Source: Eopsaltria australis
Lineage: Eukaryota; Chordata; Aves; Passeriformes; Petroicidae
DNA length: 64,000 nt
Assembly (NCBI GenBank): GCA_034509425.1
Contig: JAVTVJ010000033.1
Coordinates: forward strand, 4,151,001 to 4,215,000
Direction: 5' to 3'
Positions 1 to 12,148 of the stretch are shown in pieces. Within the stretch, counting starts at the first letter, position 1; every line of letters starts with the position of its first letter. Below the pieces are notes generated by a model, which did no database searches, was not told the DNA's origin, and saw only the letters and a list, made by a program, of their open reading frames with translations. The translations under genes and the position numbers were made by a program.

Positions 1-2287
1 AATGTTATATTTCCACAATGAAAGTGAGATATTGTTTGAATACAAGGCATGGCAGAAATTTAGTAAGCAAAAAATTGGAATTAGCTATATAGATGAATGT
101 CTGTTTCTCATAGAAATTATCATACTAAAATTCGAACCAAAATTAAGTTTGCAGCTATTAGCTTCCAGATTCTAAGGGGCTATATGCCTAGACCTACATA
201 AAACACAGCATGGCTTTTTGTAGCTGCTCCTCCTTTTATTGACAAGTTGTTATTTCCAGTGGCTTAGTAGCAATATATGGATTCGTTGGCTCATACATAC
301 GAGTATTCATATGAAGTTCAACTTATGGTGAAGCACTCAAGCATGTAATTGACTTAAATAAGGAATGTTGACAAGCACTAAGCTATTTTCTAAGTAGGAG
401 TAGGAATATACGCATTCTTAAAACTGAAAACTTACTCAAATGTATTTTTTGAAGTCTTAAAAGAGGACAGTACAATTTGCTGACTCATCAGCATCACTTA
501 CTAAAGGATGCAGAATTTTTTAAATGCTTTATTCAGATGCTGATTAGGTTTGTCCCTGATCTGCTTGCTGAAGTTTATAGACTGAGGTTTCATTTCAGCA
601 TATTTAGTCTACTTTGGGTAAGGAAATTAAAAACTTTGAAATATTTAAATCTGAAAAATCTTTAAATTGATTTAGCACAGTCATTTTTGTGGATGGCCTG
701 TTCACACTGGCAAACAGTTGTCTATCTTGCTAAATTTCTCTACTTGAACAGAATAATTTTTCTTCTCTGATGGCTGAAATTTTAAAAACATGTTTCCTAT
801 TCACACTGCCTTGTAGCTGGCTGTACTGTAGAATTGATCTCATAATCTTGTCATCAAATCTGTTTCCCCTCCTGCTAAACTCTCATAGGAGAGATGCTCA
901 GTGTAAATATATTGCTCACAGAGCTGAGGAGTCACTTTGACTCTCCCACTATTGTTCTCTGGTGTTAAACGTTAGTAAAAAAAAAACAAAATTTTCTAAA
1001 GAGACAAACGTTATGCTTTCTAAAGAAGCACAACTAATTCCCATTGTCTTATTTCCTGTTTTCCACAGGGACAAAATTCTCAGGAACTGAAAAGTCTAAA
1101 TTCAAATTTGGTGCAGTGAAAATTCAATTTCTTATTCATTAGTATTTTCCTGGTCACTAGCCCATTCATCCAGGCCTCTGTATTGATTGATTTTCCTCTG
1201 GAAAAATTTGGAGGCAGACAAAGTTTCTGCCTTTGTCCTTTGTGTTTACAGTGTTGACATGCTTGCATCCCTGGGTGTGGGCAAATTCACAACTGAGCTG
1301 TGTCTGAATCTGTTTTTTCCTGTTCCTCTTCAGGTGTCCTGATTCTTTGAGAGGGAAACAAAGAAATCCTGGCCTATAAGAAGTTGTCATTGTAGTAAAT
1401 TCCTTTTTGAATGTCTGAAGACCAGTACTGCAGGCAACAAAGTGGTACATCTGCCCCATAACTGGGACAGAGCTAGGATCTGTACTTAGCAGGGATGACT
1501 GAGCACACAGCAGAGCAAACACTCTATAGTGTACACCCTATATCAGTGCCTAAATATCAGAACCGGCATCAAAAATGGCTACTGCAAAACCTAACACAGT
1601 AAATAAAGGATACAGTTGTTTCAAGAGATCATTTAGTTGTTAGGGTTTGGTTTGGTTTTTTTTTTTTTGGGGGGGGGTAAGGGGGCCAGGGACAGGGTTG
1701 GGGAGTGTTGTTGTTTCTGAATGAAATACAGAATTTCCATTTTAGAGTCCCATTTCTGTAAATTTGAATAAGGAGTTTTATGTTTTTGACTGAATGAAAG
1801 ACATCCAGTGCTTCTATGCATAACAAAGTCCTTAAAGGTACATTCAGCATAGCTTAGAGAAATACAGGAAGAAATATGAAGAAAAAAGAGACCCTTAAAG
1901 AACAGTCCTCTGGATTTGGTGATTTGCTCAAGGTTTCAGAATATTGACCTCGTAACTGACTTCAGATCCTTACCAGAGTGGTTATGTACAATTTTTGTTG
2001 AAAACAAATGACAAATTATTTCTCTTCAGAGAGCACCACCAGTAATTATACTGTTTCTCATTTTTTATATGACAGCCTACCAGCTAGAAGAACTGTTAGG
2101 GAATTGGATTACATCAATTCAGTTCTTGCTTTACCTTAAGTTAAGCTAATAAAAATTGCCTTTTCTAGGAGATTACTTCTATAGCTAAATTATTTCTTGG
2201 CATTTTTTTCTGCTCCAGCACTGTGTTATGGTGCAAAAGTAGTTCAAGGGTCTTTAGGTCGTGGGAGAGGGAGGGGTGATGAAGGAT
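1..2287. other. Unique AT-rich noncoding DNA
   Basis: No repeat family, RNA gene or credible exon is recognised. Open frames are at most 118 codons, with no domain, low-complexity bias or codon pattern suggesting selection. A short T13-G9 homopolymer junction lies at 1656-1677. Confidence 0.6.
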
Positions 2288-2562
2288 GGGAAGAAGAGAG
2301 AGAGAAGGAGAGAGAAAGAGAGAGAGAAAGAGGGAGAAAGAAGAAAGGAAGGGAGGAAGGGAGGAAGGGAGGAAGGGAGGAAGGGAGGAAGGGAGGAAGG
2401 GAGGAAGGGAGGAAGGGAGGAAGGGAGGAAGGGAGGAAGGGAGGAAGGGAGGAAGGGAGGAAGGAAGGAAGGAAGGAAGGAAGGAAGGAAGGAAGGAAGG
2501 AAGGAAGGAAGGAAGGAAGGAAGGAAGGAAGGAAGGAAGGAAGGAAGGAAGGAAGGAAAAGA
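2288..2562 (+). repeat. Homopurine GGAA-type microsatellite
   Basis: The plus strand carries 275 consecutive purines. Three parts follow each other: an imperfect GA/GAAA-rich start (2288-2345), 14 copies of the octamer AGGAAGGG (2346-2457), and about 25 copies of the tetramer AGGA/GGAA (2458-2558). Long open frames here on both strands (Glu/Gly/Arg/Lys or Pro/Ser/Phe/Leu rich) are products of the repeat, not genes. Polypurine mirror repeats can form triplex DNA, and GGAA arrays hold many ETS-type core motifs; both are general properties, not shown for this locus. Confidence 0.97.
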
Positions 2563-5500
2563 TTCTGATAAAAATATCAGGCTGATGACAAAAGCATTCA
2601 TCTGAAAAATTCCGGTGGGTTTTGGTGAGTAATAATAACTAGCCTTTTGCTTATTTTGAAAGATAGAGGAGTTCAGTCATTTAATCTTAATTAATCAGCT
2701 AAATCAGAGGTTTATCTCATACACCAAATTACTGCCTGTTCTCGAGTTTACTCTTTCAAACCATTATAGCTACCTACAGGTTTGTTGTTTAACACTCTGT
2801 ACTACACTTTCTGGGTACCCGATACAGTCTCAGGTAACTTGATTAAGAGCAGACTAAATGACAAAACAGTGTAGAATTTTACGACAACAGCATTAACCTA
2901 AGCAGAATGGAGCAGTTTGGCTCCAGCCCTCAGGGTTTATCTCTAAAATATAAGAAAGAGCAGCTGGATACAGCCTTAAAAGGGTCAAAGTGCACTAAGT
3001 TATTTGTTAATGGAAGTGAAGAAATTCGCTCTAGCTGCATTGACAGCACAGCTAGGAAAGGAAAAAAAAACCCAGATTTTAACAGAAAATGATGGTTAAG
3101 GTAAAAAAAGAATTTAAACTGGAAATTCTTGTTAATTTTTGCAAAACAGAAGCCGATGGAAGAAAGGAAAAAACCCATAACCTGATCATAAACAAGTACA
3201 TTTCTAAGCAGAACATTTACTTTTATGTAGGTGGATACAAATGAATAAGTTTTGTCAAAAAACAATTTATATTTCCTGAGTTATCCCATGATAATATATA
3301 TTAACACACAGTTATATCTGTTACTATTTGCCTGTATTCTTATATGATAACATTAAATAGTAATTTAAAGAATAGATATATGTTATTGCTTTTTTAGTGA
3401 TCTGGTAAAAATTAGCAATATAATGTATTTCTCAAATAAAATACTGGTTATTGTATATGGTAGAAGAATAAGAGAGTTCACTGATTGAACTATTGTAGGA
3501 AAAGAAAACTAAGGCAAAAAGAGCTTTCAAATCATAAACAGATCTTGATTGTAGCTAAAATAGTGAGTCTTTGGAAATTAAAAGAAAAGCAGAGAAGAGT
3601 CAAAAAGCTGGCAATCTCCTAGAGGATAACAGATCATTTATCCAAAGGTGGAATATTTGAAGGGCAATAAATAAAAATCCTTCTGTCACCTTGCAGGTGA
3701 AAGAATTCTCATATAATTTGTCAGACAACCGAATTTAGAGGTCATTAATCCATGATGTCCATTCCATTGTTCGTTCTCTTCTCTGTAGGACCAACTCTTC
3801 CCCTGTGTAAGAGAACAGTTTGCCATTGACTATTTCTGGACCCAGTAAGAAGTGCTTAACAGTAAGAAACCTTAAAAACTAACTTGCAGGAAATTTTTGA
3901 AAACTGTGAAGGAAAAGATTAGAAGATGTCTATTAAAAGAGACATCAACCCTTTGAGAGAAATATTTTAGATGGAATCAAATTGCTGGTCATCTAAATGC
4001 AGCTCAGCTTTTTCCCTTCTTCTCCTTTCATCAACAAACTTAACAGCTGGGGCTTCATACAGGACACAAAATTGACAGATAAAGGACTCAGATGCCAAAG
4101 TCTAGAATAAATTTTTTAGCAGCAACATCTGTGTCTGTTGCAAAGCCCTTGGCTGATTTCTTGGCTGGCTGCTTGGCTGCCTCTGTTCTGTCTGTGACTC
4201 CAGTGCTGGCTATGCTAATGGCCATGTAATGGCCCCTGGTGCCCTCTTGGGGAATTAAACTGCTGATAAACTTGCTGGCTTGCCTTGTCTCTGTGATCTT
4301 TTTTTAGCTTTGAGTGACCTGCAGCTGGAGAGGTTTGTTCCTTATTTGAGAAGAAGGCCCTTGAACAAATGCTCACAAGTTCAGTGTATGCAAGGCCAAT
4401 TGATGCTGCCAAAGGAATATTTTGGAGTCTGCTGTAAAGTCACATTCTTTTTAGATAAAACATTGCCTTAAGCCACAGGAAATACTAAAGATGTCAGAAA
4501 TGAAAAAATTCTAAAGACCAGAGACTGTGAATTCATCATTCATTTTAATGTGTTATGAATTTCAGAACAGAGGGCTCATTGTCCTACAGAACATATGCCT
4601 AAATTCGTCTCATGGAGAACTGTTCCCTAAATGGATGGTTGGCTCATCAGAAATCAGGGCAGGTAAACCTTTATTGGTTAAAATACATGCTTATGCTTTT
4701 GTTATTAATGCAAAATCTCCTTAAATAGATCCTAAATCCCAAAGGATGTTCACATGTATTTAAGCTCGTGTGCTATGAACACTCTTTCATTGTCTGCCCG
4801 TAGTTACTCAGAATCTTTCGCTTCACCATGGGCTCATAATGACTATTCAACTGAATTTTAGTCAAAATAGTAACATTCAGTTTCTGCAGACTTACTTTTC
4901 TAATTCATTCTAGAAAATGAACAATAAAGACAGGGTGGTGCTCTTTGCCTAGGAGAAATCCTGCTGTCTTTATACACATAAATACAGTAACCCCTCAGGA
5001 CATGATTGATTCCTTTGAGGTTCTTTATGCATTTGGGTGATATAAAATGCCTGCAAATATAGCAAACATTGCCAACAGGGAATATTAGGGCATATGGAGC
5101 AGGTCAATGGAATGGCTGAGAAAAGGGTGTGTGACTGAAAGCCTCAAGCTATTGGAAACAGAATGAAACAGCCGTGTTTGCACAGCTCGAATTTTCTCCA
5201 AGATTGGGCAAGCAGGATTTTGGCTTGCCTCAGAGTACAGTTTCTTCCACAGAGAAAAAATAATAATTATAAAAAAGGAGACTCAACTCTAGAATTTCAA
5301 TGGGATTTTTTAAAATGAGGGGTAAAAATAAAAAAAAAAAAAATTAAAAAAAAAGAGAAGATACCTGTGAAGGAGAAAAACAAAAAAAAACCCAGATCTG
5401 AGTATCAAATTGTAATATCTAATACCTAAGGTATCTAATGCCAGACAAAGATGAGATTGACTTAAGACTGGAATATTTAGCTCTTAGGTGTCCTCTCACC

Positions 5501-6939
5501 TAAGTTAGATAACTGAGATACAGGCTAATATTATGTACTGAATGCAAGGCAAGACTGATGTGTCTAAGAATAAGATTCATAGAGATCAACGACAGGCAGC
5601 TAGCTGTCATACAGTTATCAGTCATAATCAGTGTTCAAATGTGAAATCTTGTCTTGGAACCCTTCCAGAGAGTTAGGTTTTCAACCAGGATTAGAGAGAA
5701 ATAATGCATTGTTCAGTATGACAGTCATATTCCAGATATAATTTCTTAAGACAAGTAAGATTTTTCCTTTCAGGAAGAATAAAAGGAAGGAAATATATTC
5801 AATATGTTATGAAGCAGTATTGACCAAGGATATTCCAAATCACCTACTTGCTAAACTTCAAATCTGTCTGATTCTCCTTGAAACAGACTTTCATTTATTT
5901 AAATGATGTATGTAAAATAAAATACTGTTAGCACATAAGACTGAAAGAAAATAATTGCACAATATTGTATATTCATTGATTATGATTCTCTCCCAAGACC
6001 TAAGAAATCCAAATATGTGATCTGAGTCAAGCAAAGTAAGAATTTGTGTCTGTAATGATTCTTTTAGTTACTCAGATTTTGTGCTGTCACAGAAAACACA
6101 GTAAACACTTTCACTCTTTTTTTTGTGTCCCACCTGGTCTATGCTGGCAATGACTTCTAAGTTTGTATTCACAGGTGACACACTAGTGTCATAACTGGGG
6201 GAAAAAAAATTGACAATGAGCATTCTATTTTCTGAATATTCCTTGATAATTTTCTGCTCACATCAACATTACTAATAAATCAAAGAAGTGGGATAAATTA
6301 TCTGTAACACTATCCCTTATTTGATCTATTTTTTATCATTGTTTAATAGTATTGCCAGTAATGTAATGCATCAACAGCTGTATGGACTGGCAAGGATATA
6401 TGTCCATTCAGGAAAGATTTTTCTTAACATTGTTACAGATTAGAAGATACCTTTATGCTTCTTTTCTTTAAAGCAGTAGAAGTTTTGTACAGAAGGACAA
6501 ATGGGAGGAATGTCTCCCAGCATGCTAGAAAATATACTTTCGGCAACTATTGTGCATTTACAAATTAGTTTTATATTTTAAAAATTTTAGATTTGCAAGT
6601 TTATATTAGATATATTGGTAAGCTTTCCCCAGCCTTGTTAATTTGCATGATTCTGTTGTTTAACATTCTATTTATACTACTGCCATTTAGAAAACAATTG
6701 ACTTTTACAACAGCTGATGCAGTAGTTTTCTTAGGTGAGCACACTGCTGTATACCACAGCAAAGTCCTAGGGCAATAGCATGAGGTTTTGAATACAAATA
6801 TAAAAAAACACTGACATACTGATGATGAATACTTGTAAAACCAAATATCAAATTTTTAAAAAAAGACAACAAAATAAAAATATTAATAAATATGTGTTTA
6901 TTTTAATAGTAAAAGGGAGGACAACTGGTATTACTATTA
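2563..6939. other. Unique AT-rich noncoding DNA
   Basis: No gene or confident repeat is seen. An A-rich stretch is present around 5329-5355. The part around 4130-4420 is somewhat richer in GC and CTGG words than its neighbours but could not be assigned to any family. Confidence 0.55.
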
Positions 6940-7440
6940 AAGACTGAGCCAAAGAAAGCCCTTAGTAACTCAGCCTTTTCCTCATCCTTTTTTGCATCCA
7001 ATAAAGGATGGAGATCCTTCTTATCTCCCCTTTTGTTGCTTATGCATTTATATAAACATTTTTTATTGTATTGTACAGCAAAAGCTAATTAAGTTCCAGT
7101 TGGATTTCGGCTCTTAAAATGTTCTCCCTACATATCACCATAACATCCTTGTAGTCCTCTTGAATTGCCTGCCTCTTCTTTCAAAGTCATGAACTCTTAT
7201 TTTTTCTAAGTTTCAACTAAAAATCTCCCTTCAACCAGACCAGTCTTCACCAGCCTATCTTTCTGCACATGGGGATGGCCCTCTTGTATGTCTTTAACAT
7301 TCTCTTCTTGAAAAATATCCATCATTCCTGGACTCCTTTTCCTTTCAAGGATTTCCTCCCAAGGGACACTGCCAACCAAGCACTCTTTCCAGCAGGCAAG
7401 CAGGTAAGCAGTTAGAGCTAGACTTATTATGACTGAGGTC
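6940..7440 (-). mobile_element. CR1 LINE relic, ORF2 endonuclease-RT linker
   Basis: Read on the minus strand, this matches the part of the avian CR1 second open reading frame between the endonuclease and reverse transcriptase domains. A 78-codon frame at 7206-7442 contains a VPWEEILE-like block, which corresponds to the family's V/IPWE..L motif, followed by a partly conserved stretch with a cysteine-to-glutamine-like change. Farther along the minus strand, at 6940-6985, the DEEKAE-type motif just before the RT domain is recognisable. Neither CR1 end is present, so this is an internal fragment. Stops and frameshifts make it a dead copy. It is assigned from remembered family motifs. Confidence 0.75.
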
Positions 7441-8242
7441 AAGCAGTGTCATACCAGTAGATTTGGAAATAAATAAAATTCATGATTTCATGGCTCCCTG
7501 CTTATTATTGTATCTGCGTTGCCGTACTTTACCCTGACTTGTGATGCATCCTTTATAATGGAACTGCGTTTTGAGATCAATTTCCCACATTTCCATTATG
7601 AGAAATTGAGCACAAATATTATTTAGGCATACAGGAATACAAGCTAAAATCCAAACTTTTTCTAATCATTGGCTTATGAATCTTTAAGTAAAAATTTCTA
7701 AGAATAATAATCATGGATATGACTTTCTACATTAAATGTGAACAAGAGCTCTTGTTTAAGCCCAGATTCAGCCTTCCTTGTCATGTCAGGCTTGCAAATT
7801 ACAGTCAGTTATTGTATTTTAAGTGAAACTGGAGCAAATGAAAATGCTTTGGCAGAATGTTTTGGCATGGTCTGCTCATCCATGCATATTATTAGCATCT
7901 TGCCTATCTCCACAGCATGTTCATGTGGACAATAGTAAGCAACCCAAGCTACATCTGCCTTTATGCAGTTTGGTTGGGCAGTATGATGGCATGATACAAT
8001 GATCCTGCAGCTAACAGTGGTTTTGTGTAAAGTTGTCTGGAAGGGCAGACTAGGTTCAGCCCATTTCCTGGCCTTCATTCCTAGCCAAGTTCTCAGTAAC
8101 AAAAGCAAGACAAACAGATCTAAACAAAAAGACTGAAATGTGGTGGTGCCATATTTTGCACACGGTGTACTTTTTAAGCTCATTAAAAGAGATCTGGAAC
8201 TGACACTCTCTCTTTGTATAAGATATTCTAGTTTTGAACTAT
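7441..8242. other. Unique noncoding DNA
   Basis: No repeat or exon is recognised. The minus-strand open frame at 7809-8282 (157 codons) runs into the neighbouring LTR and has no recognisable domain; it is treated as chance. Confidence 0.55.
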
Positions 8243-8797
8243 TTTTGTGTTTTAACCCCAGCAAGAAACTAGCCCCACACAACTGCTCGTTTACCCTCCC
8301 ATCACTGGGATGTGAAAGAGAATCAGAAGAATAAAAGTGAGAAAACCCATGAGTTGAGATAAAGACAGTTTAATGGGTAAAGCAAAACCCATGCACTCAA
8401 GCTACACTAAACATGGAATTAATTCACCAGTGACTTGGGATGACGAATACCATCACTCCAAACATCCCCTTTGGGCTTTCCCTCTTCTTCCCCCCCCCCC
8501 CCCCCCCCCCCCCCCACCCCAGCTTTATGTACTGAACATGATGTCATAGGATATGGAATATCCCTGTAGTCAGCTGGGGCAGTTTTCCCATCTGTTTATG
8601 CTCCCAAATTCCCATATAACCCAAATGCCCTTACCAATATGGCACGAGTCGAAGTGCAAAAAGATTTGTGTAATACTCACTGCTCAGCAATAACAAACAT
8701 CTCTGTATTATCAACTCCATGCTCAGCACAAATCCAAAATAGCCCCTTACCCGCCATTGGGAAGAAAAGTAACCCTACCACAGTCAAAATCAGCAGA
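8243..8797 (-). mobile_element. Solo LTR, avian ERVL-like family
   Basis: This aligns by eye, block for block, with the LTR at 59192-59781 in the same orientation and with the reverse complement of the plus-strand copy at 16183-16764. Shared blocks include TTTAACCCCAGC at the left end, GATAAAGACAGTTTAAT (the reverse of the family's polyadenylation region), CAGTGACTTGGGA, and AGTCAAAATCAGCAG at the right end. About 50-60 bp present near 59380-59430 in the sister copy is missing here. No matching 5 bp target duplication is found (actat against aaatt), so the copy is old or its ends have decayed. No internal retroviral sequence flanks it. Confidence 0.85.
8490..8515 (+). repeat. Poly(C) run of 26 inside the LTR
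   Basis: Twenty-six consecutive C residues lie at the position where sister LTRs have only a mixed C/T tract. It is probably a local expansion by slippage. Long C/G homopolymers are hard to sequence, so the exact length may be unreliable. Confidence 0.95.
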
Positions 8798-9340
8798 AAA
8801 TTCTGTGAGAATTTTCCCTGTCTTACTGTCAGTAGTGTAATTTAGAGACTCTCTGCTAGAGGTCTCAGAGTGTAAGACATTTGAAACAGATATCTTCATA
8901 TTTTTTTATCTCTGATTCACTGATTATACAGCAGAGTATTTATTTATGGTAATCTTTAATGTCTAAGTTAATGAAAATTTTGAGTTTATTCATAAACTAA
9001 TGCTGCAACATAGCAATACAGCTATCTGCAGCAGAAATGATGCTTTGGACAAAATTTTCTAACTCGCAGTTGGTAGAAGCAGAAGTCAATTATCACTGTT
9101 GTGCATGATTACATAAAGGTGTGTGTTTATAAAGTTTACTGCACTAGAAAAATTAATTCAGTGCAATATTAACAACTTGATATGTTGAAATTAACACTTA
9201 AATAATGGATTTTCTTTCTGCTTTTAAGAACAGTATCTACTTGAATATAACTTTTTCTGAAGAATTGCAATTGAAAGATAAGCAATTAGAATATTTTTTT
9301 TTTTATTCACAATTTTTTATTCCTTCAAGAACCTGAGTCC
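8798..9340. other. Unique AT-rich noncoding DNA
   Basis: Nothing recognisable lies between the minus-strand LTR and the next CR1. It contains a short T run near 9295-9304. Confidence 0.55.
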
Positions 9341-9501
9341 CTTACCCAGAGGGTAGTGATTGATGCCTCAGAGTCCCAATGGACATCAGTGACAAGTGGT
9401 GTCTCTCAGGGGTCCATACTGGAATCAGTGTTATCTTATATCTTCATTAATGACACAGATTAAGGTATTGAGTGCATCCTCAGCAAATCTGCTGATGGCA
9501 T
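9341..9501 (+). mobile_element. CR1 LINE, reverse transcriptase part (left of LTR)
   Basis: Translation on the plus strand gives the late RT domain of CR1: RVVIDASESQW, then TSGVSQGSIL (family TSGVPQGS), then YIFINDTD followed by a stop. The catalytic FADD box has become SADG at the right edge. The copy is therefore inactive. It continues at 9961 after an LTR insertion; the two parts join without loss when the LTR and one target copy are removed. Confidence 0.9.
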
Positions 9502-9960
9502 TGATGCCTTTTTTCTGGTCTTAGGAAAAAAAGGCTCAGACACAGTGAAAGGGTTGGGGGTTGTTTACCTCGGTATTTTAATAGGATTCCATTCGATGGC
9601 TTCTGCCGTCCAGGTAGAACACGCCGCAAAAAGCCCCTTCCCCCCAATTCAGTATACAATTAAAGACTCTACACATTAGCATATCTATCAGGAGGGCCCA
9701 ATAAGGGGCCTGGGTGGGCTAACTTCTAGTTTACAAAATCTATCCTACTAGGAGACCTTGAGGGCTCACGAAAACAGGGTGTTTGGTCTCTAGCTCTACG
9801 TGGCTTCAGGGGTGTTTAGTCTACCAGCCTCCTAAACACCATGAAACCAGGCTAAACTATCACCTAAAGCATCACAAGTATGCATGCTAATACTTGTGAA
9901 TGTAGGGAACAGGGTACGACATATTCAGGAGAAAAAGCAGAAAAAATCCCTCAGGCATCA
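9502..9960 (-). mobile_element. Solo LTR nested in CR1, class I (ERV1)-like
   Basis: This 459 bp element has perfect 8 bp terminal inverted repeats, TGATGCCT and AGGCATCA, and splits a CR1. The host CR1 has GCAT duplicated on both sides (9498-9501 and 9961-9964). A 4 bp duplication is typical of class I (gamma-like) retroviruses. Orientation is probably minus: on that strand an ATTAAA-like signal lies about 100 bp before the end, followed by a GTGTCTGAGCC-type U5-like stretch. No internal genes or second LTR remain, so it is a solo LTR made by recombination. The family name is not known to me. Confidence 0.88.
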
Positions 9961-10821
9961 GCATCAAGCTGAGTAGTCCTGTTCACACACCTGAAGGATA
10001 TGATGCCATCCAGAGGGACTTGGGCAAGCTTGAGAAGTGGGTGTATAGGAATATCCTGAGGTTTAATAAGACCGAGCACAAAGTGCTTCACCTGGGTCAC
10101 AGCAGCCTCCAGTAACAACACAGGCTGGGAACAAACAGATCAAGAACAGCCTTGCTGAGAAGGACTTGGGGGTAAGAGACTAGACATGACCCAGCAATGT
10201 GCACTCACAGCCCGGAAAGCCAATTGTATTCTGGTAGGATATCCTGCATCCAAAGCAGCATGATCAGCAGGGTGAGGGAAGGGATTCTGCCCCTCTGCTC
10301 TTGACCTGTGAGACCTCACCTTGAGAGCTGCATCCACTTCTGTCACTGGAAGAACGTTGACCTGTTGGAGCAAGTCCAGAGGAGGCTGGCAAGATGGTAG
10401 TAGGAATAGAGCATCTCTCCTGTGAGGAAAGGATGAGAGAATTGGGATTGTTCAGCCTGGAAAAGAGAAGGCTTAGGGATGACCTAATTTTGGCCTTCCA
10501 GTGCCTGAAGGGATCTAGAAGAAAGACAGAGAGGGACTTTTACCAAACCACATAGTGGCTGGACAAGGAGTAATGGATTCAAAATAAAAGAGAGTAGGTT
10601 TAGATTAGATATTAGGAAATTGTTTACTGTGAGGGTAGTTAGGCACTGGAACAGGTTGCCCAGAGAAGCTGTGAATGTTGCACCCCTGGAGGAGTTAAAG
10701 GCCACGATGGATGAACTTTTGAGTAAACTGGTCTAGTGAAAAGTGTCCCTGCCCACTGCAGGGTTGGAACTAGATGATCTTTAAGGTCCCTTCCAACCTA
10801 AACAATTCTATTTTTCTATGA
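9961..10821 (+). mobile_element. CR1 LINE, RT end and 3' untranslated tail
   Basis: This is the right-hand continuation of the CR1 at 9341. It begins at the CAAGCTGAG block just after the catalytic box and runs to the standard CR1 3' end. The tail contains TTCAGCCTGGAAAAGAG, GGAACAGGTTGCCCAGAGAA, GGTTGGAACTAGATGATCT and CCTTCCAACCTAAACAATTC before a degenerate TCTATG-type terminus at about 10821. The combined copy is about 1.0 kb without the LTR. It is a 5'-truncated insertion, the usual product of target-primed reverse transcription, with many stops. The plus-strand direction is certain. Confidence 0.95.
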
Positions 10822-11364
10822 AACGTGTTTTCATACAGCCTATATAATAAAAACACATGCTTTTAATTTTCTTATTCAGTACCTAAATTGTATGGTGTTC
10901 AGTTACCAAGAAGTTTTTACAATATATTTTATAGCTATTTAAAATTTTTCACTTCTGGACACAAATCAAATGTTGCTTCAAAGACAGAGTTATTTATTTT
11001 CTTGTGAGATTTTCCTCTGGGGAATGTAAGTGTATCATAAACATTAATTAATTTATTTTGCAGCATCCCTAAGAGGTGGAACGGTGCTATTTTACAGATG
11101 ATGAACAGGCACATAGAGAACTAAAAAAAATTTTTACATCTATTTCATCTTTCTGTGTAAAAAAATACTTTTGAACTACTTGGGTTCAAGCTCTAGTCTT
11201 ACCCTTTCCACAAATCACGTCACTGAGTTCTCAAGTCAGACAATAAAAGCTTTGGGAGATATATTTACTGATCTTATGTGATCAATCATATAATAGATCG
11301 TATTGTGAAGAGCAGTCAGCTGATTCAAGGAGTTCAGGGAGAGCCTTACTTCAAAAGCAGCATT
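10822..11364. other. Unique AT-rich noncoding DNA
   Basis: No gene or repeat is recognised between two CR1 copies. Confidence 0.55.
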
Positions 11365-11640
11365 TGTGGACCCACACCTGAAGTTCTGAATCCATGTTTG
11401 GACTGACCAATACAAGACATATTGATACACTGAGTGTGCACAGCAGCAGCCACTAAGACAAGACACTGCAGTACATGCTGTACAAGTAGAATCTCTGCAT
11501 GATCAGTCCTAGAAAATAACTCTAAAGGGAGATCTTATTGTTATTTTCAACTATCCATGGGAATCGTATAGAACAGATGGAGCCAGACCACTTCCTGTCA
11601 GAACATATCAGAGAAGTGGGAGAAATCATGCTGAAAATGG
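11365..11640 (+). mobile_element. Old CR1 LINE fragment
   Basis: A weak but extended match to the distal CR1 ORF2/3' region on the plus strand. It includes GACCCACACCTGAAGTTCTG, CCAATACAAGACATATTGA and GGGAGATCTTATTG in the expected order. Divergence is high. It is probably the left part of the copy whose tail is at 12061-12148. Confidence 0.65.
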
Positions 11641-12060
11641 AGAACTCTGGTAACATGATATAGTTGTCTCTTTTGCACTGACGTTCCATAAGAAAATCAA
11701 CTGCTTTAACTAAAAATTACTATCCTGTTTTTGATTATTTCCAGAAGTAAACTTCGCTGTGGGGAACTGTGCAAATGGACTGTAACTCTGCAGATGATAG
11801 GCCTTATTTTCATGTCTAAGGCAACCCCTTTTTCTACAGTGGGAAAGACAGTTCTATTTAATATCAGTAAATGGTGATTTTGATGACAAATGCTGTTGTA
11901 GTGTATCCTTACAGGTAGTAATACTGTACAAGGCAATGCAGCATAATACAATACTCTTGCTTGAGCAGTATTAATGCAGGTCTTTCTTAATACACCCATA
12001 CTTGGTTTTAAAAATTTGGTATACATACACAAATATAGCCTTTCAGTGTATTTCCTGAAA
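11641..12060. other. Unassigned DNA between two CR1 blocks
   Basis: About 420 bp without a recognisable match. It may be decayed CR1 or another sequence inserted into it. No target duplication was found. Confidence 0.4.
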
Positions 12061-12148
12061 ACATTAAAAACTGACTGGACTGTAAAAAAGAGGTTGGACT
12101 TGATGATCTCAGGAGCCTTTTCCAACCTAATTGATTCTGTGATTCTGC
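12061..12148 (+). mobile_element. CR1 LINE 3' tail
   Basis: The sequence has GGTTGGACTTGATGATCTC, CCAACCTAATTGATTC and ends in TGTGATTCTG, which is the CR1 3' terminus in plus orientation. It probably belongs with the block at 11365-11640. Confidence 0.88.

Noticed and set aside
2197..2605. Several 99-123 codon frames rich in Gly/Arg/Glu/Lys
   Set aside because: They are translations of the GGAA microsatellite.
4130..4420. CTGG-rich stretch with AATTAAA, resembling an old LTR tail
   Set aside because: No second border, no target duplication and no match to other LTRs in the window.
7809..8282. 157-codon minus-strand frame
   Set aside because: It spans unique sequence and the edge of an LTR and has no domain or homologue that I recognise.
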